DNA from: Rhodococcus sp. Z13
Lineage (GTDB): Bacteria > Actinomycetota > Actinomycetes > Mycobacteriales > Mycobacteriaceae
Assembly (NCBI RefSeq): GCF_025837095.1
Contig: NZ_CP107551.1
Span: 186,001 to 250,000, forward strand
DNA: 64,000 nucleotides
Reading direction: 5' to 3'
In this document: positions 47,371 to 54,748 of the stretch, piece by piece
Layout of the letters: every line of letters begins with the position of its first letter
How positions within the stretch are numbered: the first letter of the stretch is position 1
Translations under genes and position numbers: made by a program
Notes under the pieces: model-generated
The model's database searches: none
The model's input: the letters and a program-made list of their open reading frames with translations, nothing else
Told to the model about the DNA's origin: nothing

Positions 47371-48205
47371 CGTTGGTTCCCGTCGAGGCCGGGGAACCGG
47401 ACGCGGCCTTCCGCTCACGCTCGAGCTCGGCGAGGATCGAGCGCACGTGGTCACCGGCCTCGTCGCCCTCGTAGGCGCGCACCACAGGCTCGATGTCGCC
47501 CTGTTCGCGGATCTGCCCGTGGTCGATCCACATCGCCTGGTCGCACAGCTGCGCCAGGAACTCGTTGGAGTGGCTCGCGAACACCAGAATGCCGGAGCGT
47601 GCGACGAGATCCTGCAGCCGCACGCGGGCCTTCTTCATGAACTCCGCGTCGACCGCACCGATGCCCTCGTCGAGCAGCAGGATCTCCGGGTCGATGCTGG
47701 TGACCACACCGAGCGCGACACGCACCCGCATACCGGTGGAATAGGTGCGCAGCGGCATGTTGAGGTAGTCGCCGAGCTCGGTGAACTCGGCGATCTCGTC
47801 GACCTTGCCGAGCATCTGCTTGCGGGTCATGCCGAGGAACATGCCCCGGATGATGATGTTCTCGTAGCCGGAGATCTCCGGATCCATGCCCACACCGAGG
47901 TCGAACACCGGCGCGACGCGGCCCTTGACCCGGGCGTAGCCGCGGGTGGGTTCGTAGATGCCGGACAGCAGGCGCAGCAGGGTGGACTTGCCGGCGCCGT
48001 TGTGGCCGACGAGACCGACCCGGTCGCCTTCCTTCAGCGACATGGTGATGTCGCGCAGGGCCTCGACGACCACGACGTCGGAACTGTTCCGGCCGATCGC
48101 TCCGCCCGCCTTACCCAGGAACGCCTTCTTCAGGGACCGGGTCTTGGCGTCGAAGATGGGGAAGTCGACGCACGCGCCGCGCGTTTCGATGCTGACACGA
48201 CTCAC
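47363..48205 (-). CDS. wzt: ABC transporter ATP-binding protein Wzt
   Basis: This is the 280-residue ATPase of the galactan exporter. The Walker A is GLVGHNGAGKST, the signature is RTYSTGMRVRVALG, the Walker B is EILLLDEGIGAVD, and the switch His is in VFASHSNEFL. The N-terminal extension (RSLKKAFLGKAGG) is typical of polysaccharide-exporting ATPases. It pairs with Wzm at 37506-38354, about 9 kb away. In mycobacteria both lie in one cluster, so accessory genes appear to have been placed between them here. The start is GTG 48205. Confidence 0.93.
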   Translation of the reverse strand: MSRVSIETRGACVDFPIFDAKTRSLKKAFLGKAGGAIGRNSSDVVVVEALRDITMSLKEGDRVGLVGHNGAGKSTLLRLLSGIYEPTRGYARVKGRVAPVFDLGVGMDPEISGYENIIIRGMFLGMTRKQMLGKVDEIAEFTELGDYLNMPLRTYSTGMRVRVALGVVTSIDPEILLLDEGIGAVDAEFMKKARVRLQDLVARSGILVFASHSNEFLAQLCDQAMWIDHGQIREQGDIEPVVRAYEGDEAGDHVRSILAELERERKAASGSPASTGTNGG

Positions 48206-48286
48206 GATGCTGCTCCAGACGCTGACACGGAACCCGAGAGTACCCGTCGGGCTGCTGCCCGGGTTCCGCGCGTCGCCCGACCCGAC

Positions 48287-48871
48287 CTACAGGTACTGGC
48301 CGGTACCGGGGTGGCTCTGTCCCTGGATGTGCTGGTCGTGGCCACCGGCCTGACCGTGGGCGAGGCCCGCCGGGAGCGCGCCCTGGCGCATCTGCTCGAG
48401 CTGGGCGCGCGCCGCCATCTGCTGCGCGAACAGGGCCGTCTGGATGCCGTGGAAGAGTCCCTCGAGCCAACCGACGAGCTGGGCCTGCGCGATGCGCAGC
48501 TCCGCGTCGGAGGGCACCGCGTCCTCGCCGAAGGGCAGGGCGAGCCGCTCGAGCTCCTCGCGGAGCTCCGGTGCGAGTCCCTGGCCGAGTTCGCGGATCG
48601 AGGAGCGGTGGATGTCCTTGAGGCGGGTACGGCTGGCGTCGTCGAGCGGCGCGGACTTCACCTCTTCGAGGAGCTGCTTGATCATGGTGCCGATCCGCAT
48701 CACCTTCGCGGGCTGCTCGACCATGTCGGACAGTGACTCGCCGCCGGACTCCTCGGCCTTCTCGGGCTGTTCGGCGTCGGTCTCGACGCGGTTCGCCTCC
48801 TCACGGGAGACGCGGATGGGGCGGCCGTCGGGGCCGATCACGAGAACCTGGTCGTTGTCCGGATGCGTCAT
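48287..48871 (-). CDS. bpa: Bacterial proteasome activator Bpa/PafE
   Basis: This 194-residue protein is an ATP-independent activator that opens the actinobacterial 20S proteasome for unfolded proteins. The last four residues are GQYL, the docking motif that inserts between proteasome alpha subunits. The central region (about residues 45-150) is four helices (VMRIGTMIKQLLEEV; LKDIHRSSIRELGQGL; AELRIAQAQLVGWLEGLFHG), as in the ring-forming Bpa fold. The N- and C-terminal arms are disordered and Gln/Gly/His-rich. The position next to wzt matches Rv3780. It implies that the genome encodes a proteasome. Confidence 0.92.
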   Translation of the reverse strand: MTHPDNDQVLVIGPDGRPIRVSREEANRVETDAEQPEKAEESGGESLSDMVEQPAKVMRIGTMIKQLLEEVKSAPLDDASRTRLKDIHRSSIRELGQGLAPELREELERLALPFGEDAVPSDAELRIAQAQLVGWLEGLFHGIQTALFAQQMAARAQLEQMRQGALPAGLAHGQAGGHDQHIQGQSHPGTGQYL

Positions 48872-49032
48872 GACTCCATTCTGTCCCTTCGCGTCCGTGA
48901 CCGCCGTGCGGCCCGTGGGCCCGCCGGGTGCGACGGGCTACCCGGTCGAGCCTACCGAGACGGGGCCGGTGGGGGCGGGGTTCGTCCGTCCCGATGACAC
49001 CTGCACCTCGCGTCCCGATTGACACCTGGACA

Positions 49033-49038
49033 TAGAGT
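49033..49038 (+). promoter_or_regulatory. -10 element for the class-V aminotransferase-like gene
   Basis: TAGAGT is followed by 7 nt and the ATG at 49046 (leaderless spacing). A near-direct repeat (GTCCCGATGACACCTG at 48988 and a one-base-longer variant at 49012) lies just upstream and could be a regulatory site. Confidence 0.4.
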
Positions 49039-49045
49039 GTCTGCC

Positions 49046-50245
49046 ATGGCTTACGACGTTGCCCGGATCCGGGGGTCCATCCCCTCGCTCGGCGACGGTT
49101 GGATCCATCTCGATCCTCGAGCCGGCATGCAGATCCCCGATGCGGTGTCGCGTACGGTGTCCACCGCCTTCCGGAACGCAGCGGCCTCGTCGACCGGACG
49201 CCACCTGTCGTCGCGCCGCAGCGCTGCGATCCTCGAGGAGGCGCGCATCGGGATCGCCGACCTCGTGGGGGCCGACCCGGCCGGGGTGGTCCTCGGACCG
49301 AGTCGCGCGGTGCTGCTGGCCTGGCTCGCCGAAGCCCTCAGTTCCCGTCTCGGCCTCGGCACCGGCATGGTGCTGTCGCGGCTCGACGACGAGGCGAACA
49401 TCGCCCCCTGGTTGCGGGTCGCGAGCCGCTACGGCGCGCAGGTGCGCTGGGCCGAGGTGGAGATCGAGACCTGCGATCTGCCCACCTGGCAGTACGAGGA
49501 ACTCATCACCCCGACGACGCGGCTCGTCGCACTGACCGCCGCCTCGTCGATCGTCGGGACGGCTCCCGACGTCCGGGCCGTGGCGGATCTCGTCCACGAG
49601 GTCGGCGGCCTCATGGTGGTCGACGCCGCCGGTGCCGCCCCCTACGCCCACATCGACATCGCCGATCTGGGGGCCGACGTCCTCACCGTCGACGCCGCGA
49701 TGTGGGGTGGGCCGCAGATCGGTGCCCTGGTCTTCGCCGACCCGGCCCATCTCGAACGCGTGCCCACGATGGCGCTGAACCCGCACGCCCGCGGCGCGGA
49801 ACGGCTCGAAGTGGGTGGGCACCAGTTCGGCCTGCTCGCCGGCATCCCGGCATCCATCGACTTCCTGGCCTCGCTCGACGACTCCGCCACGGGCACCCGC
49901 CGCGAGCGGCTCGAGATCTCGATCAGCGCGATGCAGAACCACCAGGACGTGCTGTTCGACCGGCTCATGCGCCATCTCGACAGCCTCACCGGTGTGATCG
50001 TGCTGGGCCGCGCGTCGAGCCGGGTCCCGACCCTGAGCTTCACGGTCGACGGGGTGCCCGCGGAGAAGGTCGCCGCGCAGCTCGCCGACCGCCGCATCGC
50101 GACGGTCGCGAGCACCCGCGGATCGAGCCGGCTCCTCGATTCCCTCGGTGTCAGCGACGAGGGCGGGGCCGTGAGCGTCGGTCTCGCTCCCTACACCACC
50201 GGCTTCGAGGTCGATCAGCTCGTCCGCGAGCTCCGCAACCTCTAG
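49046..50245 (+). CDS. Class V aminotransferase-fold protein (Rv3778c-like)
   Basis: This 399-residue protein has the fold of cysteine desulphurase-like class V aminotransferases. It starts MAYDVARIRGSIPSLGDGWIHL, has LSRLDDEANIAPWL and VALTAASSIVGTAPDV, and the cofactor Asp in GLMVVDAAGAAPY. Where these enzymes normally carry the PLP lysine (a K-x-x-GP-G-like motif), the sequence reads TVDAAMWGGPQIGALVF with no lysine. The M. tuberculosis homologue, as I recall it, also lacks it. It may therefore be catalytically changed or non-enzymatic. It converges on the quinone oxidoreductase gene with a 4-bp overlap. Confidence 0.8.
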   Translation: MAYDVARIRGSIPSLGDGWIHLDPRAGMQIPDAVSRTVSTAFRNAAASSTGRHLSSRRSAAILEEARIGIADLVGADPAGVVLGPSRAVLLAWLAEALSSRLGLGTGMVLSRLDDEANIAPWLRVASRYGAQVRWAEVEIETCDLPTWQYEELITPTTRLVALTAASSIVGTAPDVRAVADLVHEVGGLMVVDAAGAAPYAHIDIADLGADVLTVDAAMWGGPQIGALVFADPAHLERVPTMALNPHARGAERLEVGGHQFGLLAGIPASIDFLASLDDSATGTRRERLEISISAMQNHQDVLFDRLMRHLDSLTGVIVLGRASSRVPTLSFTVDGVPAEKVAAQLADRRIATVASTRGSSRLLDSLGVSDEGGAVSVGLAPYTTGFEVDQLVRELRNL

Positions 50246-51228
50246 TTCCGCTCGATCCGCAGCACGACCTTGCCGACGGTCTCGGGGCTGTCGAGCATTT
50301 CGTGGGCCCGCGCGGCCTCGGTGATCGGCAGCTCGGCGTGCACGACCGGCTGCACCTTCCCCTCCTCGACGAGCGGCCACAGACCCGCCCGCACCGAGTC
50401 GACGATCGCGCTCTTGCCGGACGGCCCCGAGTCGGGACGGCCGCGCAGACCGGTCGCGGTGACGTGCCCGCGCTTGGCGAGCAGCTTGCCGAGGTGCAGT
50501 TCGCCCTTGGTGCCGCCCTGCATGCCGATCACGACGAGACGCCCGTCCGGGGCGAGGACGTCGATGTTGCGCGAGAGGTACTTGGCGCCCATGTTGTCGA
50601 GCACCACGTCGGCGCCGCCGAAGGCGTTGCGGACCTCGGTGACGAAGTCCTGCTCGCGGTAGTCGATCGCCAGGTCGGCGCCGAGTTCGCGGCAGCGGTC
50701 GAGCTTGCCGGCGGAGGCGGTCACGGCCACCTTCGCGCCGAGCGCCTTACCGACCTGGATGGCGTGCGTGCCGATGCCGCCGCCACCGCCGTGGACGAGC
50801 AGCACGTCGCCGCGGGTCAGGCCGGCCGTCATCACGACGTTCGACCACACGGTGCATGCGATCTCGGGGAGCGAGGCCGCCACGACCAGGTCGACGCCCT
50901 TCGGCACGGGCAGCAGCTGCGAGGCGGGGACGACGGCCTTCTCGGCGTAACCACCGCCGGTCAGCAGGGCACACACGCGGTCGCCGATGTTCCAGCCGGT
51001 GACGCCCTCACCGAGTTCGGTGATCACCCCGGAGCACTCCAGGCCCAGGATGTCGCTGGCTCCGGGCGGGGGCGGATAGAGCCCGCGGCGCTGCAGGAGA
51101 TCGGCGCGGTTGACCGCTGTCGCCGCGACGTCGAGCATCACGTGGCCCGGGAGCAGTTCCGGGTCCGGCTGCTCGGTCCACCGAAGAACTTCAGGACCAC
51201 CGGGTTCGGTGGCGACGATTGCATGCAT
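50242..51228 (-). CDS. Zinc-independent quinone oxidoreductase (Rv3777-like)
   Basis: This is a 328-residue medium-chain dehydrogenase/reductase of the NADPH:quinone oxidoreductase (PIG3/QOR) type. The N-terminal GroES-like domain has VNRADLLQRRGLYPPPPG and LGLECSGVITELG. The Rossmann domain has LLVHGGGGGIGTHAIQVGKALGA. No structural zinc cysteines are seen. The ATG at 51228 lies 7 nt after a TAGCGT -10 element. A MarR-family gene diverges 117 bp away and may control it. Confidence 0.88.
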   Translation of the reverse strand: MHAIVATEPGGPEVLRWTEQPDPELLPGHVMLDVAATAVNRADLLQRRGLYPPPPGASDILGLECSGVITELGEGVTGWNIGDRVCALLTGGGYAEKAVVPASQLLPVPKGVDLVVAASLPEIACTVWSNVVMTAGLTRGDVLLVHGGGGGIGTHAIQVGKALGAKVAVTASAGKLDRCRELGADLAIDYREQDFVTEVRNAFGGADVVLDNMGAKYLSRNIDVLAPDGRLVVIGMQGGTKGELHLGKLLAKRGHVTATGLRGRPDSGPSGKSAIVDSVRAGLWPLVEEGKVQPVVHAELPITEAARAHEMLDSPETVGKVVLRIERN

Positions 51229-51235
51229 GTGTCCG

Positions 51236-51241
51236 ACGCTA
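51236..51241 (-). promoter_or_regulatory. -10 element for the quinone oxidoreductase (leaderless type)
   Basis: TAGCGT on the minus strand is followed by 7 nt and the ATG at 51228. Confidence 0.4.
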
Positions 51242-51333
51242 TCGTGTGCGGCCCTTCGTTGTGATCTGCTCCTCCCGCGTCGCCACCCTCCGGGGGCGCT
51301 ACCACGAAGTAATATGCGCCGCCCGCGCGGCAC

Positions 51334-51339
51334 TAGACT
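51334..51339 (+). promoter_or_regulatory. -10 element for the marR gene (leaderless type)
   Basis: TAGACT is followed by 6 nt and the GTG at 51346. Confidence 0.45.
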
Positions 51340-51345
51340 GCCTGC

Positions 51346-51816
51346 GTGACCAGCGAACCGGATGAGCCCAGGTGGTTGACCGCGAAGGAGCAGGAGGCCT
51401 GGCGTCTCTACCTCGACGGGAACAACCGTCTGATGAGCGCCCTCAACCGCAGCCTGAACGATCGGCACGACCTGTCGCTGGCGGAGTACCGCATCCTCGT
51501 CCTGCTCTCCGAGGCACCCGACGGGTCGCTGCGGATGAGCGATCTCGCCGACGGCGTGCTGTCCTCGCGCAGCCGCCTCACCCATCAGATCCGCCGCATG
51601 GAGCAGGAGGGGATGGTCGAGCGCAGCTCGTGCCCCGAGGACGGCCGCGGGGTGCTCGCCGCCATCACCGACGAGGGACGGCGACGGTTGAAGGAGGCCG
51701 CTCCCACACACGTCGGCGACGTGCGCGCCCACCTCGTCGACCTGCTGTCGGCGGACGAGCTGGAGACGCTGGGCCGCATCTTCGCGCGTGTCGAGGAGAG
51801 CCTGACCGACGACTGA
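51346..51816 (+). CDS. MarR-family transcriptional regulator
   Basis: This 156-residue winged-helix repressor has dimerisation helices (WLTAKEQEAWRLYLDGNNRL), the recognition region RMSDLADGVLSSRSRLTHQI, and the wing EQEGMVERSSCPEDGRGVLA. MarR proteins usually sense phenolic or oxidising compounds and repress adjacent genes. The divergent quinone oxidoreductase is the obvious candidate target, along with its own gene. The GTG start is supported by the -10 element 6 nt upstream. Confidence 0.9.
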   Translation: MTSEPDEPRWLTAKEQEAWRLYLDGNNRLMSALNRSLNDRHDLSLAEYRILVLLSEAPDGSLRMSDLADGVLSSRSRLTHQIRRMEQEGMVERSSCPEDGRGVLAAITDEGRRRLKEAAPTHVGDVRAHLVDLLSADELETLGRIFARVEESLTDD

Positions 51817-51867
51817 GTGCGGGGCGGCATTGGCACCCCTCCCGGCGCAGCGGTTACGATCTGCCTC

Positions 51868-51955
51868 GGAAGCGTGGCAGAGCGGCCGAATGCACTCGCC
51901 TTGAAAGCGAGCTTGGGTAACACCAACGGGGGTTCAAATCCCTCCGCTTCCGCCA
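51868..51955 (+). tRNA. tRNA-Ser (TGA anticodon)
   Basis: This is an 88-nt class II tRNA. The acceptor stem GGAAGCG/CGCTTCC is perfect, the anticodon loop CTTGAAA carries TGA, a long variable arm is present (TTGGGTAACACCAA), the T loop is GGTTCAAATCC, and CCA is encoded at 51953-51955. Confidence 0.97.
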
Positions 51956-51982
51956 TCGGGACTCACGGCCCCCGGAACGGAA

Positions 51983-52018
51983 TCTGCGGGTCCGGTGCGT
52001 GTGCACCGGGCCCGCAGA
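51983..52018. terminator. Hairpin terminator after tRNA-Ser
   Basis: A 16-bp stem (51983-51998 with 52003-52018, one G-T pair) has a 4-nt loop and is followed by CCTGTTT. It can serve the tRNA gene and the convergent MBL gene. Confidence 0.75.
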
Positions 52019-52041
52019 CCTGTTTCCGCCCCTGCCGAGGT

Positions 52042-52800
52042 TCAGCTGGGACCGGTCGCGACCGCCTGTTCGACGGCTGCGGCGACGCCGCCGTGCCAGG
52101 GTTCCCCGTGGCCCGGCAGCAGGTGGGTGGCACCGGTGTCCGCGAGCGCGGTGAGCGATGCCAGTGCGGTGACGCTGTCGGCGGTCGCCGCGCCCGACAC
52201 GATCTGCGGTCCGCGTCGGCCGGTGTAGGGGTCGAGGGTGACGATCGCGTCGCCGGCGATCACCGTGTCCCGGTCCGCCAGGTGCAGGACGCAGTGCCCG
52301 AATGTGTGCCCCGGGGTGTGGACGGGGACGGGTCGGCCGGGTACGTCGAGGGGCTCGGTAGGGCGGGAATCGGGGGTGTGGAAGAGGGCCACGTCTTCGA
52401 TGCCCCGCACCCACAACGCGCCGGCGACCGTCATCCGGGCCAGCACCGGGATTCCCGCCGGATACCGTACGGGATAGAGCACGCGGTTGCGTTCGTGCCG
52501 GTAGCGGTACGGATGGGCGGCGAGGAATTTCTCGTCACGATGCGCCCACACCGGAACGTGCCAGCGTTCGTGCAGCCTCTTCGCGGATCCGACGTGGTCG
52601 AAGTGGGCGTGCGTGAGGATCACGGCCTGCACGTCGTCCACCCGCCGGCCGATCCGGGCGACCGCCTTCTCGATCCTGCCGCTCGTCGACGGGAAACCGG
52701 TGTCGACGACGGTGATGCCGTCGTCGTCCTCGATCAGGTACAGGTTGACGTGGGCGTGCTCGAGGCGATGGACGCCCCGGGAGACATCGGGGTGGAACAT
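52042..52800 (-). CDS. MBL-fold metallo-hydrolase
   Basis: This 252-residue metallo-beta-lactamase-fold hydrolase has the metal-binding motif THAHFDHVGS, a further His in HTPGHTFGH, the Asp in VIAGDAIVT and the C-terminal LLPGHGEPW. It resembles glyoxalase II/lactonase-type members; the substrate is unknown. The flavodoxin-like gene ends 48 bp upstream in the same direction, so both may be one unit. Confidence 0.85.
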   Translation of the reverse strand: MFHPDVSRGVHRLEHAHVNLYLIEDDDGITVVDTGFPSTSGRIEKAVARIGRRVDDVQAVILTHAHFDHVGSAKRLHERWHVPVWAHRDEKFLAAHPYRYRHERNRVLYPVRYPAGIPVLARMTVAGALWVRGIEDVALFHTPDSRPTEPLDVPGRPVPVHTPGHTFGHCVLHLADRDTVIAGDAIVTLDPYTGRRGPQIVSGAATADSVTALASLTALADTGATHLLPGHGEPWHGGVAAAVEQAVATGPS

Positions 52801-52848
52801 GAGGTCCCTTCCGTCGGCGGTGCTCCTCGGGTCCGGTGGTCCTCGGAG

Positions 52849-53247
52849 CTAGCTGTGCCCTTCGATCTCGTCGGCCACGAGCGACACCCACGACTGCACC
52901 TCGTCGTCCTCGGTGGTGGGAGAGAAACTCTTGTAACCGGACGCGGCCAGGTGCCCGACCAGTTCCGGACATTCGTCGGCCTCTCCGCTGCCCACCCCGA
53001 AGAGCCACACCACCTGCTGTCGCAGCACGGTCCGGCGGGACTGCAGCTCCTCCTGCGTGTCGGGGGAGTACTCGCCGTCCTCGACCTCTGCGCCGAAGAC
53101 GATCCCCTCGAACTCCTCGGCGCGTTCGAGATCCGACGCATCGCCCAGCGTGACGTCGATGTCCCGTCCCTCCAACGCCGCGGCGACCGACTCGGCGACC
53201 GTACGGACGGGGCCCTCGGAACTCTCGGTGGCGACGAGAACGGTCAT
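52849..53247 (-). CDS. Flavodoxin-like protein
   Basis: This 132-residue protein begins MTVLVATESSEGPVRTVAES, which resembles the phosphate-binding loop of flavodoxins. The alternating strand/helix pattern includes GIVFGAEVEDGEYSP. A clear AGGAG ribosome-binding site lies about 6 nt before the ATG at 53247. The FMN-loop residues are not fully canonical, so FMN binding is likely but not certain. Confidence 0.65.
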   Translation of the reverse strand: MTVLVATESSEGPVRTVAESVAAALEGRDIDVTLGDASDLERAEEFEGIVFGAEVEDGEYSPDTQEELQSRRTVLRQQVVWLFGVGSGEADECPELVGHLAASGYKSFSPTTEDDEVQSWVSLVADEIEGHS

Positions 53248-53337
53248 GACGGCTCCTCTTTCGACGACTCGGTGCATCCTGCGTTCCCGGTCCCCGGAAG
53301 TGGGAAACATGACCAGGGGGGCGACAGTGGGAGATGC

Positions 53338-54600
53338 TCAGCGGGAGGCGCTCAGCGCTCGCACCCCGGGCGCCCCCGAGCGCCGGACGAACTCGCACTC
53401 ACCGAGTCGCTCGGCGGCACCGAGGTCGAGACCCAGGTCGACGGCGTCGGCCAGCCGGTAGGGCTTGCTCTCGATCACGGCCCCCACGGCGCGCCGTAAC
53501 CGCGACACCTCGGCGCGCACCGCTACGGCATGGTCGTCGTCGCCGTACAGCGCGCGGCTCAACGCCGCGACGGTCGTTCCGTCCCTGCCGCATTCGTGCA
53601 ACAGCAGCAGGATCTCGGCCTGCCGCAGGGTGATCGCGCTGCACCACGAGTCCTCGGGCCCCAGCACCTCGACGACCGGGGTCGACGACAATCGCAGGAC
53701 CATTCGGACCGTCGCCGCCGACGCCGATCCACGCAGCAGCCATCCGTGTGAAAGCCGTTCCGGGACACACAGTCCCAGCCCGGGTACGGTCAGCGGCCGG
53801 TCGGGTCGGGGAACCGCGACCCGCTTGGTCGCGACACCCGAGGCGTGCGCCACCCACCCGTCCTCGTCGACGAGGAGCACCGGCCCGCGCGCCGACGCCA
53901 GCAGCGGCGCCGCCTCCGCGCGCAGCTTCTCGAGGCGCACCTCGTGCCGGCGCCACAGCTGCGCCTCGGCGAGCCGGACGGCGGTGTCGACGAGCGCGCT
54001 GATCGTCGGGTGCAGGGTCAGCGCGGGACCGCTCACGTCCACGATGCCGAGCAGGTCGCCGCGGATCGGGCCGTGGATCGGCGCGGCGGTGCAGTACCAG
54101 GGGTGCTGGGTGGTCTCGAAGTGCTCCCCGGAGAACAACTGGACGGGCGCGGCCTCGGCCAGTGCGGTGCCGATCGCGTTGGTGCCGACCGTCGACTCCG
54201 TCCACACGGCTCCCTCCTGGAAACCGAGCACATCGGCGCGTGCCTTGATCCGGGCCGAGCCGCTCCGCCACAGGATGATCCCGTCGGCGTCGGTCACCAC
54301 CAGCAGCAGGTGGGAGGCGTCGGCGACGGGGGAGATCACCTGCTCGAGCTCGCCGATCACCGCGGCCAGGGCGGACTCGCGCCGGCGTCGTTCGACCTCG
54401 GGCAAGGGGACCCGGCTGCGGGCGTTGCTGCCGGCCGGGTCGAGGCCCGTGCCGAGCACCCGCGCCCAGGACCGTGCGACCAGTGCTCGCGGCCGCATCG
54501 GCGGACGTGCACCTCCGATCACCGCCTCGTGCATCCGCATCAGCTCGCGTGCGTGACGCGACAGGTCGGTGCCGGGCGCGATCGCGCTGAACGTGGTCAC
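53338..54600 (-). CDS. GAF-domain transcriptional regulator (AcoR-like sensor, winged-helix output)
   Basis: This 420-residue regulator has a sensor half resembling NtrC/AcoR activators: SHLLLVVTDADGIILW, then EGAVWTESTVGTNAIGTALA and HPWYCTAAPIHGP, a GAF-like effector domain. There is no AAA+ sigma-54 module. Instead the C-terminal ~90 residues (ITLRQAEILLLLHECGRDG; RAEVSRLRRAVGAVI; KPYRL) look like a winged-helix domain. Such proteins often activate alcohol, aldehyde or ketone catabolism. The divergent flavin monooxygenase, with an 11-bp inverted repeat in between, is the likely target. Confidence 0.82.
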   Translation of the reverse strand: MTTFSAIAPGTDLSRHARELMRMHEAVIGGARPPMRPRALVARSWARVLGTGLDPAGSNARSRVPLPEVERRRRESALAAVIGELEQVISPVADASHLLLVVTDADGIILWRSGSARIKARADVLGFQEGAVWTESTVGTNAIGTALAEAAPVQLFSGEHFETTQHPWYCTAAPIHGPIRGDLLGIVDVSGPALTLHPTISALVDTAVRLAEAQLWRRHEVRLEKLRAEAAPLLASARGPVLLVDEDGWVAHASGVATKRVAVPRPDRPLTVPGLGLCVPERLSHGWLLRGSASAATVRMVLRLSSTPVVEVLGPEDSWCSAITLRQAEILLLLHECGRDGTTVAALSRALYGDDDHAVAVRAEVSRLRRAVGAVIESKPYRLADAVDLGLDLGAAERLGECEFVRRSGAPGVRALSASR

Positions 54601-54676
54601 GGTCCCCTCTTCGTCGTGGTCCTCGGAGCATAGGTGCCGGATGTGTCCCGCGCCACATTCTCCACCCGTGCAACGT

Positions 54677-54705
54677 GACGCAACGCTTGTTCCGAGCGTT
54701 GCGTC
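54677..54705. promoter_or_regulatory. Perfect inverted repeat, probable operator of the FMO gene
   Basis: Arms GACGCAACGCT (54677-54687) and AGCGTTGCGTC (54695-54705) are perfect 11-bp complements with a 7-nt spacer. The site is between the divergent regulator and monooxygenase genes, 43 bp before the monooxygenase ATG. It is a probable binding site for the GAF regulator. Confidence 0.65.
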
Positions 54706-54748
54706 GGAGTGTCCTGGATCACATCAACCGAGTGAGAGGAACCCGGCT

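Noticed and set aside
49019-49024. TTGACA as -35 box for the aminotransferase-like gene
   Set aside because: It is only 8 bp from the TAGAGT -10 element, too close for a functional pair.
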